64,000 nt of DNA from JAPOXR01 sp965221935. GTDB lineage: Bacteria; Pseudomonadota; Alphaproteobacteria; Rhodobacterales; Rhodobacteraceae. Where the stretch lies: positions 62,001-126,000 of the forward strand of contig CBDCSZ010000056.1 in the NCBI GenBank assembly GCA_965221935.1, given 5' to 3'. The translations under genes were made by a program, and so were the position numbers. Shown here one piece after another: positions 9,142 to 18,471 of this stretch; the first letter of the stretch is position 1; each line of letters opens with the position of its first letter. Under the pieces are notes generated by a model. The model had not been told where the DNA came from. It did not search any database and was given only the letters and a program-made list of their open reading frames with translations.

Positions 9142-10434
9142 CTAGTCGCGTGAGTCAGGATCAGCGTCTTCCAATTCCAGAATCTGAACGGGGTCCTGGG
9201 TGGTCGGCAGCTCTTCAACCTTTTGCAGGGCGCGATGCATAGCGCGCCGCCGGACATTGGTCTGTTCAAGCGAGTTGGACACAGTCGCAACCTGGCGTTT
9301 GACCCTGTCCAACACATCGCCAAATTTGCCGAACTCCATTTTGACCGCCGCGAGAACCTTCCACACTTCGCTGGAGCGCTGCTCTATGGCCAAAGTCCGG
9401 AAACCCATCTGAAGACTGTTAAGAATGGCCGTGAGGGTTGTCGGGCCGGCGACCACGATCCGATATTTCCGCTGCATCCGGTCAAGCAGTTCCGGCGAGC
9501 GGACGATTTCGGCGTACAGCCCTTCGGTCGGCAAATACAGGATTGCGAAATCGGTCGTGAACGGCGGGCAGACGTATTTTTCGTGAATGTCCTTTGCAAA
9601 AGCCTCGACGGATCTCATGAGTGCGGAAACCGCGGTCTGAACAGCATCGCTGTCGCCTCTCGTCGAAGCATCGATCAGCCGATTGTAATCCTCCTGCGGA
9701 AACTTCGCATCAATCGGCAGGAGCACCTCTGAGCCGCTGTCGCCGTCCGGTCCCGGAAGCCTGATGGCAAATTCCACAATCGACGACGTCCGGGGATTGG
9801 GTTTCACATTCTGCGCAAACTGCGACGAAGTCAGGACCTGTGCCAGCAAGGTGCCGAGCTGGATTTCACCCCAGGTGCCGCGTGTCTTCACATTGGTCAG
9901 AACATTCTTCAGATCGCCGACGCCGGTGGCAAGCTCCTGCATCTCACCGAGCCCCCTCTGCACGGCTTCGAGGCGTTCGCTGACAAGTTTGAACGATTCG
10001 CCCAGCCGTTTCTCAAGCGTTCCCTGCAGTTTTTCGTCCACAGTTTCGCGCATCTTTTCGAGCCTTTCCTCGTTGCTCCTACGGAGCGTCCCGAGCTGTT
10101 CCCCGACCTGTTCGGTGAGCTTCTCGATGCGCGTTTCGTTGCTTTCAGTCAGGTCCCGGACTTCCTTTCTGACTTCCACGAGCTTTTCAGCCTGGGAAGT
10201 GCCCATTTCGGTGAGAACAACCGTCAATGTTTCAGTGTTCTTCGACTGCGTGCCGCTGATTTCTTCGCGCAGCTGCTTCGCAGCCGTCGCATTTTCTTCC
10301 CGGACATTGCGAAATTCGCTTTGCAGCGATCCCTCGGCGTCAGGTTTTGCGCCCTTGGCACGAGAGATCACCAATATTGTCAAAGCAATATTGATCAAGA
10401 TCAACATTGAAATAATGATTGTCTCAACAGCCAT
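9142..10434 (-). CDS. rmuC: DNA recombination protein RmuC
   Basis: A 430-aa protein with one N-terminal membrane segment (residues 5-25), a long coiled-coil rich in Glu, Lys and Arg to about residue 190, and the RmuC domain after it, including TRGTWGEIQLGTLLAQVL, LPIDAKFP and VAGPTTLTAILNSLQMGF. RmuC proteins limit inversions at short inverted repeats and have a nuclease-like fold. The gene stands alone, about 270 bases from the toxin-antitoxin remnant on one side and 215 from the aminotransferase on the other. Neither gap holds a recognisable gene. Confidence 0.93.
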   Translation of the reverse strand: MAVETIIISMLILINIALTILVISRAKGAKPDAEGSLQSEFRNVREENATAAKQLREEISGTQSKNTETLTVVLTEMGTSQAEKLVEVRKEVRDLTESNETRIEKLTEQVGEQLGTLRRSNEERLEKMRETVDEKLQGTLEKRLGESFKLVSERLEAVQRGLGEMQELATGVGDLKNVLTNVKTRGTWGEIQLGTLLAQVLTSSQFAQNVKPNPRTSSIVEFAIRLPGPDGDSGSEVLLPIDAKFPQEDYNRLIDASTRGDSDAVQTAVSALMRSVEAFAKDIHEKYVCPPFTTDFAILYLPTEGLYAEIVRSPELLDRMQRKYRIVVAGPTTLTAILNSLQMGFRTLAIEQRSSEVWKVLAAVKMEFGKFGDVLDRVKRQVATVSNSLEQTNVRRRAMHRALQKVEELPTTQDPVQILELEDADPDSRD

Positions 10435-10649
10435 CGTTTCCTCAAGAAAATTGCTTCACCTGTTCCGCAGCTGACTTTCCGCCCGCGCGCCATGTGTTCA
10501 CTGGCGGGTTTTGCACCGGAAAAAGACCCTCTTACCGGGTTTCCGTGAGACAACACGATACAATTCGGCGCATGCAGTCAATGACCGCCTCCGGGCAGGC
10601 GGCGACAGCTGTCAATTCCCCGCAGGAATCTCCAAATCAAACCCCGCCA

Positions 10650-11969
10650 TCAGGCCGTTCCGGCTGCGGAAAACGCCCGCGACAAACCCGTTGCCACTTC
10701 GTCAACATCTTCAAGCGTCAAACACATTGGCAGGACCATGCGCAGGACCGAGCGGCGTGGACCGGATTTTGACAGAATCAATCCGAATTCACGGCAACGT
10801 TCGCAGACCTGAAAGGTCGTCTCAGGATCGAGTTCCTTGGATCTGCGGTCCTTTACCAGTTCGATCGCCAGCATCAGGCCACGGCCGCGCACATCGCCGA
10901 TCACAGGATATCTTTGCTGCAGTTCCCGCAGCCTCGCGAGCAGCGCCCCGCCAACAATCCGCGCATTCTCCTGTATCCCATCGGCCTTGATTACGGCGAG
11001 GACGGCGCGGCCGGCGGCGCAGCTTGTCGGGTTGGAGCCATAAGTGTGGAACAGAAACTTCTTGCCCATTGGATCCACGATTTCCTTTCGCGCCAGCACC
11101 GCGCCCAAGGGAAACCCGTTTCCGATGCCCTTTGCCATCACGACGATGTCGGGAACGATATCGTCGGCTTCGAAACCCCACATGTGTTCCCCGGTGCGCG
11201 CAACGCCTGACTGCACCTCATCGGCAATGAACACCCCGCCTGCGGCCCGAACCCGTTCGGCGGCTCCTTTCATATAGCCCTGAAGCATTTCCACGATGCC
11301 GCCATAGCCTTGGATCGGCTCAACTATCATTGCGGCCACACAGCCGCTCGTCGCCGAGCGGATGGTGTGATTTATGGCGTCCAGATACGGCTCCACACCC
11401 GGACCCAATTCACCGCGGTATTGGTTGGGTTCGGCCACAAAGGCGACGCCTCCGGGCATTCCGGGGTGCCTGAATCCAGCGATGCCAGTGACCGACTGCG
11501 CTGCGGCCGTCGGCCCGTGATAGGACGTCCGCAAGGCGAGCACATCGAGATTGCCGGTGAATGTGCGCGCCATTGCCAATGCGAGATCGACCGCCTCGGC
11601 CCCCGAGCTGGTGAAATGCGCAACCCATTCGATCTCCCCGTTGGGGCCGCCCGGAAGCGTCGCCGCCAATTCCTCGGCGAAGTGGGCCGGCGCCGGGTGA
11701 TAGAACATCGTTGTGCAGCGCGTCAGCTCCCGCGCCTGCTCCATGGCGACTTCCACAACTTTTGGATGCGAATGGCTGGCCGAAATTCACACATTCATGC
11801 CCAGCAGGTCGATGTATTTTCGATCCGCTTCGTCCCAGAGATACTGCATTTGCCCTCTGCGGAAGATCATCGGGGCATTGAAAGGAACGAATTTTCGCTG
11901 GGTCGCAGCGACACAGCGGTCGCGCCTTCCCGCCGTGCCCTGCAGCGTCCAATCAGTTTCCAGCCTCAT
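10650..11969 (-). pseudogene. Class III PLP aminotransferase with one in-frame TGA
   Basis: From ATG 11967-11969 the frame encodes QYLWDEADRKYIDLLGMNV, then a TGA stop at 11787-11789, then continues in the same frame as ISASHSHPKVVEVAMEQA to the normal C-terminus. Apart from the stop it is a complete class III aminotransferase of about 439 aa, close to alanine-glyoxylate aminotransferase 2: ADEVQSGVARTG precedes the PLP-lysine segment VVMAKGIGNGFPLGA. The start overlaps the mttB-like stop by four bases (ATGA), so the two were co-translated. The TGA sits in a conserved stretch. It is most simply a nonsense mutation or a base error; nothing supports selenocysteine. Confidence 0.82.
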
Positions 11970-13503
11970 TGCTGTTCCAAAATCTCCCCTGTGCGCCGGA
12001 GCACGAATTCGTCGAGACTGTCGAGCACCTCTTCATCAATGGCCGGTCTATCGTAATCCCCAAGCAGCCGTTTGACCCGTTTTGACGCCCGGTCGTGCTG
12101 CCATTCGGCACCTTCGGCCGTCCATTGCTCAAATGTCTTGTTGTCCGAAAGATCGCTCAGCCAAAATGCGTCCCTGAAATGCGCTTGGGTGTGGGCGTTG
12201 CCGAGAAAGTGCTCGCCCGGGGCCACTTCGCCGAACGCATCCAGGGCCTGCGCGGATTCAGAGAAATCGATCCCTTTGACAAATCTTGCCATTGCGGCAC
12301 AGCGGTCCGCATCCATGACGGTTTTCTCGTAGCCCATCGTCAGCAGGCCCTCCAGGCAGCCGGTGGCATGGATTATGAAATTCACGCCGGCAAGAACAGC
12401 GCCCATCAGCTGCGACTGGCTCTCGTATCCTGCCTGCGCGTCGGCAACTTTCGACGCGGTCAGCGCTCCCACTAAATGGAACGGCAGTCCGAGCCTGTCC
12501 GCCAGCGTCTTTGTGCACATTTGAAACTGCGTTCCTTCTGGCGTGCCAAATGTCGCGCACCCGTCAAAAGCGACAGCGGTGAAAAGAAAGTCCCGAACAC
12601 AGAGGGAGATCCTGGCCTGATCAATTGAATGAGCGACACCGAGGCCATGGTTTCCGCCAACACCTGCGACAGCGTCGCGGCAATCGTGACCGGCGACATC
12701 GCGCCGCCGAGTATGAAGGGAGACACGACATCGCATTGTCCGGCGCCGGCGTACTCCTTCAAGGCCAGGAGCATCGTCCGGTCCATGACCAAGGGAGCGT
12801 TGGTGTTGACGACGGAGTAATGAACGCAGTTGCGGTCGACAAACTCCGCGCCCATTGCCAATTTGCACATATCAAGGGTGTCACGCGCCCGTTCGGGCGC
12901 GGTCACGGCGCCCATAAACGGTTTGTCATTCAATGTGAGGTGGCAGTGCGCCATTTGAAGATGGCGAACTGGCACCGGCAGGTCCACCGGCTCGCAAACC
13001 ACGCCGCCGGAATGATGCAGCGGCTGCAGCATGTGATGCAGTTTCGTGAATTTGCGGAAATCGTCGATCGCGGCATACCGCCTGCCGCTTTCCATGTCAT
13101 GGAAAAATGGCGATCCGAAGCTCGGGCAAAAGACCTGCGCATCGCCGCCGATCTGCACGCTGTTTTTCGGATTGCGGGCGTGTTGAACGAATTTTCGGGG
13201 CGCCGATTTTATGATGTCACGGCACCTGCCGGGATCGAACCTGACCCGCTCACCGTCCACGCGGGCTCCGTATCTGCGAAAAATCTCCAGCGTTTCAGGA
13301 TCGCCGCGGAATTCCATTCCAGCTTCATCAAGAATCCGGTCGGCATTCCGCTCGACGATATCTATCGACTCTTGATCGATGAGATTCACGGCCGCAGTGC
13401 GCCGTATGACGAACGGCGCCTGCGCTGCCGGTCGGACGGCTCTCTCCGCCCTGCGGCAAGTGCGGCCTGCGCGGCGGGGAGCATTCCGGTTATTCCCGGT
13501 CAC
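11966..13503 (-). pseudogene. mttB: Trimethylamine methyltransferase (MttB) family protein, one frameshift
   Basis: The N-terminal part (APRRAGRTCRRAERA leader, then the TIM-barrel) reads from 13503. At about 12582-12585, a run of four A on the plus strand, the frame changes and the C-terminal part continues as TAVAFDGCATFGTPEG to the stop at 11966. Joined, it is about 512 aa, the family's normal length. There is no in-frame amber codon, so it belongs to the non-pyrrolysine MttB group, whose known members demethylate betaines such as glycine betaine or carnitine onto a corrinoid protein. No corrinoid-protein gene is next to it. One missing base explains the break. The coupled aminotransferase suggests an amine-degradation role. 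Confidence 0.83.
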
Positions 13504-14583
13504 TGGGAGATCACCTTGCGCAACCTGCGCTTTCTAAACCCGAATTCCTGCGCATCCTGCCGCGAAATCTGCCGTCCGATGTTTGTCCTGTTGCAAACCA
13601 TTATGCCAATTCTAGCTTTGGTCCGAGTTGCCTGAAGGGATTGCGGGCGGGCGCATAACATAGGGTTGCCGGCTTGTGTTGAGAGGCGGCCGCAATTCCT
13701 CAACAGCCTTGCGCTCGAGGGACCGGCGAATCAAACCGGCGATGCAGTTGAGACACCGCCCGGCGCGCGGGTTTCGTCAATCCATGCGCGCTGTGGCGAA
13801 GCACAGCAATCCGCTCGACTGTGCGGCGATCCACAAGGCCGATCAGGATGTGATGATCATCCTTTGCCAGTAGGGATCCCGGGTCAATCGCATTCCGACA
13901 GCAAACAGGCGCAGCGGGATCAGGTTATCGGAATCGGTGCAGGCAGAGGCCCGCAGGTAACATGGCCCGGCCATTGACATTGCCGCCGCTGAAAGGGACT
14001 GGCGGCACCGCATGGACCGCAAAGGCGTTTTGCCAAGCGTTCCGGCGACGCTGTTTCATTTTTGTGACATGGATCGACCGGCGGCAAGCTGTTCCTGCCG
14101 AAGGGGAGATGCTCCCGGCTGAACCTGAGAAATGGCGCTCGATTCGCGGGGCGCTCATCGGAGCCGAACGCAGGAAGTGGCGTAAGCGTGTCTGCGGGCG
14201 CATTTACCTGTATGTTGACGGAGGCTGGCTCCGTTCGGAAGCCGCGATGGCGCGTTGTGCGTTCGACCGCCGCTGGCAACTCCCGCGGTGCCTTCCCGGG
14301 AAGATGGCACTGCCGTCACAGCTGCAGGTCAGGGCAACGGAAGCTGCCGGATCGGAAGCGGGTCCAGAGGAGATCAAGGCGGGCCAGCGGGAGTGGATTG
14401 TTGACCGGCCGCCTTTGGTAAGTCTAAGAATGGTGAGCAGGTCTTTGTCGTGCCAGACAGGGTGGATGGGCTTTCTTCAGAACAAACATTGGATCCAGCC
14501 TGTCCAGGTCGGCCAGCCAAATGGAGCTGCTGCGAATGACCCGGACGGATACTGGAGAACCGGAGTCGCGGCATCTGGCGTCA
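13504..14583. other. About 1.1 kb without a supported gene
   Basis: This stretch lies between the mttB-like start and the outer insertion sequence. A plus-strand frame of 218 codons (13962-14618) covers much of it, but it has no recognisable motif, runs into the insertion sequence end, and has the Arg/Trp/Cys-rich look of a shadow frame. The stretch probably holds the mttB promoter and decayed DNA. Confidence 0.4.
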
Positions 14584-14592
14584 GTGCGCTGT
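14584..14592. repeat. Target-site duplication (left) of outer insertion sequence
   Basis: The 9-base word GTGCGCTGT lies directly before the left inverted repeat and recurs at 24958-24966 directly after the right one. An exact 9-bp duplication at both ends marks the outer element as one insertion, even though it is now 10.4 kb long. Confidence 0.92.
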
Positions 14593-14836
14593 CAGTAATT
14601 CTAATTTTGGATTTTTGAGTTTTTAACGTGTTGTATCACAACGGTTTTTTGGCCCGGGGGAATTTTTTTCCGCCGCAGGCGGCTGCGCGCCGGCGGCGCC
14701 CCGGCGGCGGGCGAATCACCTGCCGCTGACGCCGCTCCGGCCGCCGGCTCCTAGGGAAAAGGCGCGGAGAAGACCGGTAAGTTGTTGTTTATGCTTACAT
14801 TTGTACAAATTTTTGATATGTGCATAATGCGGTGCC

Positions 14837-15859
14837 ATGTCCCCGCTGGCCGGATACATCGCCGCCATGCGCGAACTCTGCGCGTCCGCCCCGGACCGCA
14901 GGACGGGCGCCAACGCCCGCCTGGAGATGGCCGACATCGGCATGGCGGCCTTCGCCGTCTTCTTCCTGCAGTGCCCGTCCTTCCTGGCGGCGCAGGCCCA
15001 GCTCCAGTCCCGCCAGGGCCGGTCCAACGCCCGGACCCTGTTCGGCATTGACCGGCTGCCGACCGACAACCACATCCGCAGCGTGCTCGACGGCGCGCCG
15101 CCGGAGCGCTTCGATTCCATCTTCACCCGGATCGTCGACCGGCTGGACCGCCAGGGCGCCCTTGACCGGCTGCGCCGGCTTGACGGGCGGCTGCTGACCG
15201 CCCTTGACGGCACCGAGTATTTCACCTCCTGCAGCATCGGCTGCCGGAACTGCCCGCAGCGGAAACTGGCGGACGGGCGGACACAGAACTTCCACGCCGT
15301 GCTCGGCGCCGGCATCGTCGCCCCGGGAACCTCGCGCCTCCTGCCGCTGCCGCCGGAGTTCATCCGCCCGCAGGACGGGGCTGAGAAACAGGACTGCGAG
15401 ATCAACGCCGCCAAGCGCTGGCTGCGGCGGACCGGATCCGGCCTGGCCCGGCTGAGACCGGTTTATCCCGGCGACGACCTCTACTGCCGCCAGCCGTTCT
15501 GCGAGGCCGTGCTGGCCGCCGGCGGAAGCTTCATCCTGACCTGCAAGCCGAGCTCGCACACAACGCTTTACGAGTATATTCAAGGGGTTGAGACCGGCTG
15601 TCTGACCCGGACCGAGGGCCGGAAAAAGAACAAGCGCCGGCTGCGCTGCCGCTGGATGAGCGGTCTGCCGATCCGTGACGGAAAGGACGCGCTGGAAGTC
15701 AACTGGTTCGAAGTCACCATCACATCGCCGTCCGGAAAGCGGCTCTGCCGCAACAGCTTCGCCACCGACCTCCCGGTCGGCCCGGACAGCGTCGCCGAAC
15801 TGGCCGACTGCGCCCGGGCCCGGTGGAAAGTGGAGAACAACACCTTCAAGGCTCTCAAA
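14837..15859 (+). pseudogene. Outer IS transposase, N-terminal three-quarters
   Basis: The 341 codons from ATG 14837 carry an IS4-like DDE transposase: RTLFGIDRLPTDNHIRSVLD, then ALDGTEYFTS with the likely first catalytic Asp, PGDDLYCRQPFCEAV with a second, and WKVENNTFKALK leading to the catalytic Glu region. After Lys341 the original frame is replaced by the serine-recombinase element. The gene resumes exactly in frame at 20569 and again at 24713. In its present form it would end in unrelated residues, so it is inactive. Confidence 0.9.
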
Positions 15860-15866
15860 GACCGCG

Positions 15867-16181
15867 TTGCCGAATGCATGCGATTTCGATCCAGAGCCAC
15901 GCCCTGGCGCCGGCGGCATCGAGGTCACGCACCCGTTCCATCCCTGGAGGGGTCGCTGGCTCGCGCTTGAATCCATCACGAACGAATTCGGCCTGAACCG
16001 GGTTCGGGTGTTTACGGGATGCGGGCGGCAGCTGCGCCTGTTTCCGGCGGCCTGGACCAGCCTGCGCGCTGTTGACACCTTCGAGGAGCAGGCGGCCGGG
16101 TGTTCCTCTTTCCGAGCGGACGATCTTTCGGAGTTGCGGGAATTGGTCGACATGCTAATCAAAAAAGATTGCCCGAAATGA
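15867..16181 (+). CDS. DUF5372-like small protein of the recombinase element
   Basis: The frame encodes VTHPFHPWRGRWLALESI, then LRLFPAAWTSL, AAGCSSFRADDLSELRELVDML, a pattern I recognise from DUF5372 proteins carried next to large serine recombinases. The start is uncertain: TTG 15867 lies just inside the element, and the conserved part begins near 15930. It would be about 104 aa from TTG. Its function is unknown. Two copies of ATTGCCCGAAATG follow at its 3' end. Confidence 0.7.
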   Translation: MPNACDFDPEPRPGAGGIEVTHPFHPWRGRWLALESITNEFGLNRVRVFTGCGRQLRLFPAAWTSLRAVDTFEEQAAGCSSFRADDLSELRELVDMLIKKDCPK

Positions 16182-16203
16182 TTGAAAATTATTGCCCGAA
16201 ATG
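16168..16203. repeat. Tandem-spaced 13-bp direct repeat ATTGCCCGAAATG
   Basis: The word occurs exactly at 16168-16180 and 16191-16203, a 23-bp spacing or about two helical turns. It spans the end of the DUF5372-like gene and the spacer before the HTH gene. The spacing would suit a dimeric DNA-binding protein, such as an operator for the element's HTH protein, but this is only inference. Confidence 0.55.
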
Positions 16204-16330
16204 TGCAAAATTCCCACGATACAGCGTGATTACAGAGCGTTATGTGCCAAGAGGATCGCCGGCCGGCTTGCGGAAGCTGTCAATATGAGTAATATATGAT
16301 GATTTTCGAGAGCCGTGAATGGAGCTGCCC

Positions 16331-16519
16331 ATGTCCGACGATGACCAGAAGGTCAAAAACCTCGAGGCCTCCGGCACCCTCAACCGGCGCCCGGAGCGCA
16401 TCCGCTCCCAACGTTTCCGGGCCGGCGGCTTCTTCGACCCGCGCGACTTGCTGCAGGTGCGTTACGAGATGGTGCGCAGCGCCGGGGACGAACCGCTGGC
16501 GGAGGTGGCCGCAGAGTTC
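16331..16519 (+). pseudogene. HTH protein of recombinase element, 5' part
   Basis: Reads MSDDDQKVKNLEASGTLN, then FFDPRDLLQVRYEMVRS and PLAEVAAEF before being cut by the IS256-family insertion at 16520. The first base after the downstream target duplication continues the frame (GVSVPTCVRIRRSF), so the original gene of 157 codons (474 bases with the stop) is fully recoverable. An in-frame ATG at 16319 is an alternative start. The joined protein has a two-helix Myb/HTH-like first half similar to the small HTH proteins that accompany large serine recombinases. Confidence 0.8.
16511..16519. repeat. Target-site duplication (left) of IS256-family element
   Basis: GCAGAGTTC at 16511-16519 is repeated at 17937-17945, immediately outside the two inverted repeats. 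A 9-bp duplication is usual for IS256-family elements. Confidence 0.92.
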
Positions 16520-17936
16520 GGTCAAGTCCCTAAAGTGCTGGATAATTTGGAGAGGCGCGCCTCTGTTTTCGGGCTGTTGAGCGGCCCGTTCGCCTTTTCG
16601 TATTCCTCGTCCAGATCCTTCCTGACCTGCTCCAGCTGGCGCCGCTCGAAGCCGGTCACCGCGATCGGGCGCCATTTCTCCGAAGCCCGGGTCATGGCCG
16701 CGAACATCAGCTTGAGAACCGCCTTTTCCCCCCACGCGTTGGGGATCACCTTCAGGCGTCTCCGCTCCTCGCCGAACAGCCGCTCCAGCAGGTTGGTGGT
16801 GCGGATCGCCTTGCGGTGTCTCACCGGCATCCGCAGATGCGCGATGCAGGCCTCGAAGTCATCCTGGAAGCAGGCCACCGCGGTCGGGAACTCGTTCTCC
16901 CATTTCCGGGCCAGGTCGGCGGCGAGACCGCGGGCAATGGCCCGTGACGGCGCCTGATACGCGGCGCGGGCCTGTTCGCGGAACTCGGGCCATGCGTCCT
17001 CCCTGGAGACCTTGGCCGCGAGATTGCTCATGCGGTGGAACAGGCAGCGCTGGCGCTCCGAACGCGGAAAGCAGGTCTCGATCGCCTTGATGATGCCGGG
17101 CGCGCCGTCGCAGACCGCCAGCAGAGGATCGCCGAGGCCGCGGCCCCGCATGTCCTGGAAGAAGGCGGAAACCGTCTCATAGTCCTCCTTCGAGCCCGAC
17201 ATGAGATGGAGAAGAACCTTTCTTCCTTCGCGGGTCATGCCCCAGGCGGCCAGGACCGGCTCGCGCCGCTGGCCCGGGCGGATCCGCTCCGCGATGCCGT
17301 CGACGAACAGGTAGGCGATGTCATAGCCGCCAAGATCGCGGACGGCGAACTCCTGATAGTCCTGCCACAGCCGCTCACCGATTTCCGAGACCGCGGTGCG
17401 GGAGAGAAGAAGCGAGCCGTCGTCATTGCGGAACGCGTCCTCGATGTCGCGCACGCTGAGGCCGCGAGCCAGCATCTCCACCGCAAGATCCTCCAGCGCC
17501 TCGCTCCGGCCCTTCAGCCGCGGACGGATCTCCGAGCTGAACGGCTCGTCGCCGCCCGCGATCTGCGGAGCCGTGTATTCCACCGCCCCTTCGGCGGTCT
17601 TCATCCGCCCGGTGCGGTTGCCGTTGCGATAGCCGCGGCGGGGATCGCCGCCGCGCTCGTAGTAATCCCGGCCAAGAGCGTCGCGGCTCTCCGCCTCCAG
17701 CGTCTCCTCGATGATCAGACGCGTCGCCAGACGCACCAGCTCGCTGCGGGCGTCCGGCGCCGACAAACGGCCCTCGATCAATTCCGAAAGGGTCTCGCGC
17801 GTGCGCATCGATCCGGGTAATCTCTTCTCCATGGGGTGTGTCCTTCCGTTGGAGCCAGCGCTTAGCCGGCTTGGTTTTCTTCAACTCAACGGAAACACGC
17901 CCCTCCCAAATTATCCAGCACTTTTATGACTTCACC
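16520..17936 (-). mobile_element. IS256-family (Mutator-type) insertion sequence, complete
   Basis: A 1,417-bp element. Its ends, read inward, are GGTCAAGTCCCT and GGTGAAGTCATA, followed on both sides by the shared word AAAGTGCTGGATAATTTGG. It is flanked by the 9-bp duplication GCAGAGTTC and carries one intact transposase on the minus strand. It sits inside the HTH gene of the serine-recombinase element, which is itself inside the outer IS transposase, so it must be younger than both. Confidence 0.93.
16522..17832 (-). CDS. IS256-family transposase
   Basis: A 436-aa transposase of the Mutator superfamily. It has the N-terminal block EAESRDALGRDYYERGGDP, GYRNGNRTGRMKTAEGAVEY, catalytic Asp in YLFVDGIAERI, second Asp in LLAVCDGAPGIIKAIE followed by CLFHRMSNLAAKV, and the C-terminal RTTNLLERLFGEERRR with the catalytic Glu. 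The stop codon TGA at 16522-16524 lies within the terminal inverted repeat. No frameshift or internal stop is present, so the element may still be active. Confidence 0.95.
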   Translation of the reverse strand: MEKRLPGSMRTRETLSELIEGRLSAPDARSELVRLATRLIIEETLEAESRDALGRDYYERGGDPRRGYRNGNRTGRMKTAEGAVEYTAPQIAGGDEPFSSEIRPRLKGRSEALEDLAVEMLARGLSVRDIEDAFRNDDGSLLLSRTAVSEIGERLWQDYQEFAVRDLGGYDIAYLFVDGIAERIRPGQRREPVLAAWGMTREGRKVLLHLMSGSKEDYETVSAFFQDMRGRGLGDPLLAVCDGAPGIIKAIETCFPRSERQRCLFHRMSNLAAKVSREDAWPEFREQARAAYQAPSRAIARGLAADLARKWENEFPTAVACFQDDFEACIAHLRMPVRHRKAIRTTNLLERLFGEERRRLKVIPNAWGEKAVLKLMFAAMTRASEKWRPIAVTGFERRQLEQVRKDLDEEYEKANGPLNSPKTEARLSKLSSTLGT

Positions 17937-17945
17937 GCAGAGTTC
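17937..17945. repeat. Target-site duplication (right) of IS256-family element
   Basis: GCAGAGTTC, an exact copy of 16511-16519. The HTH gene resumes in frame directly after it. Confidence 0.92.
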
Positions 17946-18230
17946 GGCGTCTCGGTCCCCACCTGTGTCCGGATCCGGCGCAGCTTCCGCGAGGGCGGGC
18001 TGCAGGCCCTGGCGCCGCTGCGCCGGGGACCGCGCCGGGCCCACAAGGTCAGCGACGAGATTCTGGACTTCATCGCCGCCTACAGGTCCGAGCACGGGCC
18101 AGTTGGCACCCGGCGCCTGGCGCCGGTGATCGAGGAGCGTTTCGGTGTCAGCCTTCATCCACGCACCATCAACAAGGCAATCGAGCGGTCAAAAAAAAAC
18201 ACTGCGCCCCGGTACGGGAGGGCTCGATGA
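17946..18230 (+). pseudogene. HTH protein of recombinase element, 3' part
   Basis: Reads GVSVPTCVRIRRSFREGGL, GPRRAHKVSDEILDFIAAY, FGVSLHPRTINKAIERSKK to the stop. Joined to 16331-16519 it gives a 157-aa protein with two predicted winged-helix/HTH segments. Near its 3' end is a run of nine A (18191-18199). Skipping one A there would fuse it in frame to the small ORF that follows. It might regulate the recombinase, but its function is not known. Confidence 0.8.
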
Positions 18231-18471
18231 CGACGGACTGCGACGCTACCGGCGCTGGCATCTCGACTGGCTCGCCGGGAACGCGGCGCCGGTTCTCAGC
18301 CGCCACGGCATGGCGGGGGCGCTGCGTCTCACGGCCGTCCTTGACCGGGCGCCGGTTTCCAGCGCGGCGGCGCCGACCGGCGAAACCGGGGCCGGCTGCA
18401 TCACCGTCGCGGCGGCGGCGATGGTCCTGCGGCTGCTCAGATGCGAATCCAACGAGGGAGATGGATGGTGA
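18145..18471 (+). CDS. Small protein upstream of serine recombinase, start uncertain
   Basis: The clear coding part is LRRYRRWHLDWLAGNAAPVL, SRHGMAGALRLTAVLD and ITVAAAAMVLRLLR. It resembles the roughly 80-100-aa protein that lies between the HTH and recombinase genes in related elements. No convincing start is seen in its own frame; the given GTG at 18145 is simply the first possible one and overlaps the HTH gene. The A9 run at 18191-18199 offers a possible slippage route from the HTH frame. It overlaps the recombinase start. Confidence 0.5.
   Translation: MSAFIHAPSTRQSSGQKKTLRPGTGGLDDDGLRRYRRWHLDWLAGNAAPVLSRHGMAGALRLTAVLDRAPVSSAAAPTGETGAGCITVAAAAMVLRLLRCESNEGDGW

Noticed and set aside
11787..11789. 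Selenocysteine at the in-frame TGA of the aminotransferase
   Set aside because: This enzyme family has no catalytic Cys or Sec at that place and no SECIS-like hairpin was seen after it.
11966..13503. Pyrrolysine-containing trimethylamine methyltransferase
   Set aside because: The break is a one-base frameshift, not an in-frame TAG, and the sequence is otherwise of the non-pyrrolysine group.
13962..14618. Plus-strand protein of 218 codons before the outer insertion sequence
   Set aside because: Runs across the target duplication and IS end, has no family motif, and has a shadow-like composition.
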